From contig JADKFD010000054.1 in assembly GCA_016717705.1 (NCBI GenBank), positions 1 through 37,509 of the forward strand: a DNA stretch of 37,509 nt, written 5' to 3'. Position numbers and translations under genes: made by a program. Positions 36,770-37,509 of the stretch are shown here, one piece after another (within the stretch, counting starts at the first letter, position 1; each line of letters starts with the position of its first letter). The notes beneath the pieces were generated by a model, which had not been told where the DNA came from, searched no databases, and was given only the letters and a program-made list of their open reading frames with translations. This DNA is from Rhodanobacteraceae bacterium (lineage in GTDB: Bacteria; Pseudomonadota; Gammaproteobacteria; Xanthomonadales; SZUA-5).

Positions 36770-37509
36770 ATGAAGTTCGTCGATGAAGCACGAATCCAGG
36801 TGTTTGCCGGCAACGGCGGCAACGGTTGCGTCAGCTTCCGTCGCGAGAAGTTCATTCCGCTCGGTGGGCCGGATGGCGGCGACGGCGGCAATGGCGGCAG
36901 TATCTATCTGCTTGCCGATGAGGGCCTGAACACGCTGATCGATTTTCGCCACCAGCGTCACTTTCGGGCCGAACGCGGCCAAAATGGCATGAGTCGGCAA
37001 TGCTATGGCCGTTCGGGCGACGATCTGATCATTCGCGTACCGGTCGGCACGGTGATCATGGATGCCGGCACCGATGAAGTGATCGGCGATCTCACCGAGC
37101 ACGGTCAGCGCCAGTTGGTGGCGCAGGGCGGCCATGGCGGCAAGGGCAATATCCACTTCAAGAGTTCGGTGAACCGTGCGCCGCGCAAGGCGACCAGCGG
37201 CACGCCCGGCGACGAGCGCGAGTTGCATCTGGAACTCAAGGTGCTCGCCGATGTGGGTCTGCTCGGCTTTCCGAATGCCGGCAAGTCGACGCTGATCCGT
37301 TCGATCTCGGCCGCCACACCGAAAGTTGCCGACTACCCGTTCACCACCCTGCACCCGAATCTGGGTGTGGTGCGTGCCGCCGCTGACCGCAGTTTTGTGG
37401 TCGCCGACATTCCCGGCCTGATCGAAGGCGCCTCCGATGGCGCTGGCCTCGGCGTGCACTTCCTGAAGCATTTGCAGCGCACGCGCGTGCTCTGGCACGT
37501 GGTCGATCT
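36770..37509 (+). CDS. obgE: GTPase ObgE/CgtA (5' part; runs off the window)
   Basis: The first about 246 residues of an essential ribosome-associated GTPase. The glycine-rich Obg fold is clear (FAGNGGNGCVSFRREKFIP, GGPDGGDGGNGGS, HGGKGNIHFKSSVNRAP), then the G domain with the P-loop GFPNAGKST and DIPGLIEGAS. The start ATG at 36770 gives the usual MKFVDEARI. The frame is open to the last base, so the nucleotide-specificity motifs and C-terminus are outside the window. The order rplU-rpmA-obgE is conserved across most bacteria. Confidence 0.97.
   Translation, partial: MKFVDEARIQVFAGNGGNGCVSFRREKFIPLGGPDGGDGGNGGSIYLLADEGLNTLIDFRHQRHFRAERGQNGMSRQCYGRSGDDLIIRVPVGTVIMDAGTDEVIGDLTEHGQRQLVAQGGHGGKGNIHFKSSVNRAPRKATSGTPGDERELHLELKVLADVGLLGFPNAGKSTLIRSISAATPKVADYPFTTLHPNLGVVRAAADRSFVVADIPGLIEGASDGAGLGVHFLKHLQRTRVLWHVVD

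Overview
The window is about 37.5 kb of high-GC bacterial DNA with dense, short-spaced genes. The likely source is a gammaproteobacterium of the Lysobacterales (Xanthomonadales) type. Reasons are the GTAGGAGCGC-type REP palindromes, lipB-lipA next to a Prc/Tsp protease, rplU-rpmA-obgE, a CrbR/CrbS-like (ErdR/MxtR-like) two-component pair, and a secreted protein ending in a GFE tail. No rRNA or other taxonomic marker was seen, so this is an inference. Several long genes are broken by single-base frameshifts, mostly at G runs (about 1.48, 1.66, 2.26, 5.19, 17.1-17.4, 18.09, 21.07 and 35.30 kb). Because the protein families continue cleanly across them, consensus errors in an unpolished assembly are the likelier explanation, and I give such genes as single spans.

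Layout. 0-6.3 kb: a LuxR-type response regulator, a transporter-fused hybrid histidine kinase, then a lipoprotein-type 3-hydroxybutyrate oligomer hydrolase; together they suggest control of acetate and PHB-derived carbon. 6.3-12 kb: a GYF_2/RDD membrane protein (minus strand), a DUF885 metallopeptidase-like protein, a small secreted protein (minus) and an S9 prolyl-oligopeptidase-family enzyme. 12.1-16.1 kb: lipB, lipA and the tail-specific protease prc. 16.3-25.8 kb: one giant secreted beta-helix protein of roughly 3,170 residues, followed after 4 bases by an FHA-GGDEF diguanylate cyclase. 27.2-31.2 kb (minus): a phospholipid-transport (Mla/MCE) operon in the order mlaE-like (with STAS), mlaF-like, MCE protein, PqiC-type lipoprotein and an overlapping HNH nuclease, with a universal stress protein just upstream. 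31.9-33.0 kb (minus): a Tat-exported NAD-dependent epimerase-like protein. 33.4-37.5 kb: a DbpA/CsdA-like DEAD-box helicase, a PilZ protein (minus), then rplU, rpmA and the start of obgE, which runs off the window.

The most striking non-coding signal is a set of intergenic elements made of 7-bp tandem repeats. At least five loci (about 0.67-0.78, 4.22-4.29, 9.27-9.39, 29.17-29.30 and 33.10-33.29 kb) carry heptamer arrays. The heptamer differs between loci (CCCCGTG, CAACCAA, CCCCAGC, ACTCACT), yet several arrays start after GGCTCTT-like sequence and end in GCTTC(A/C), and four loci carry two arrays in inverted orientation. One of these loci also holds a 40-base poly-G run. REP-type palindromes and a second repeat family (about 6.24 and 31.77 kb) fill other gaps. 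No CRISPR array, prophage, insertion sequence or tRNA was recognised.
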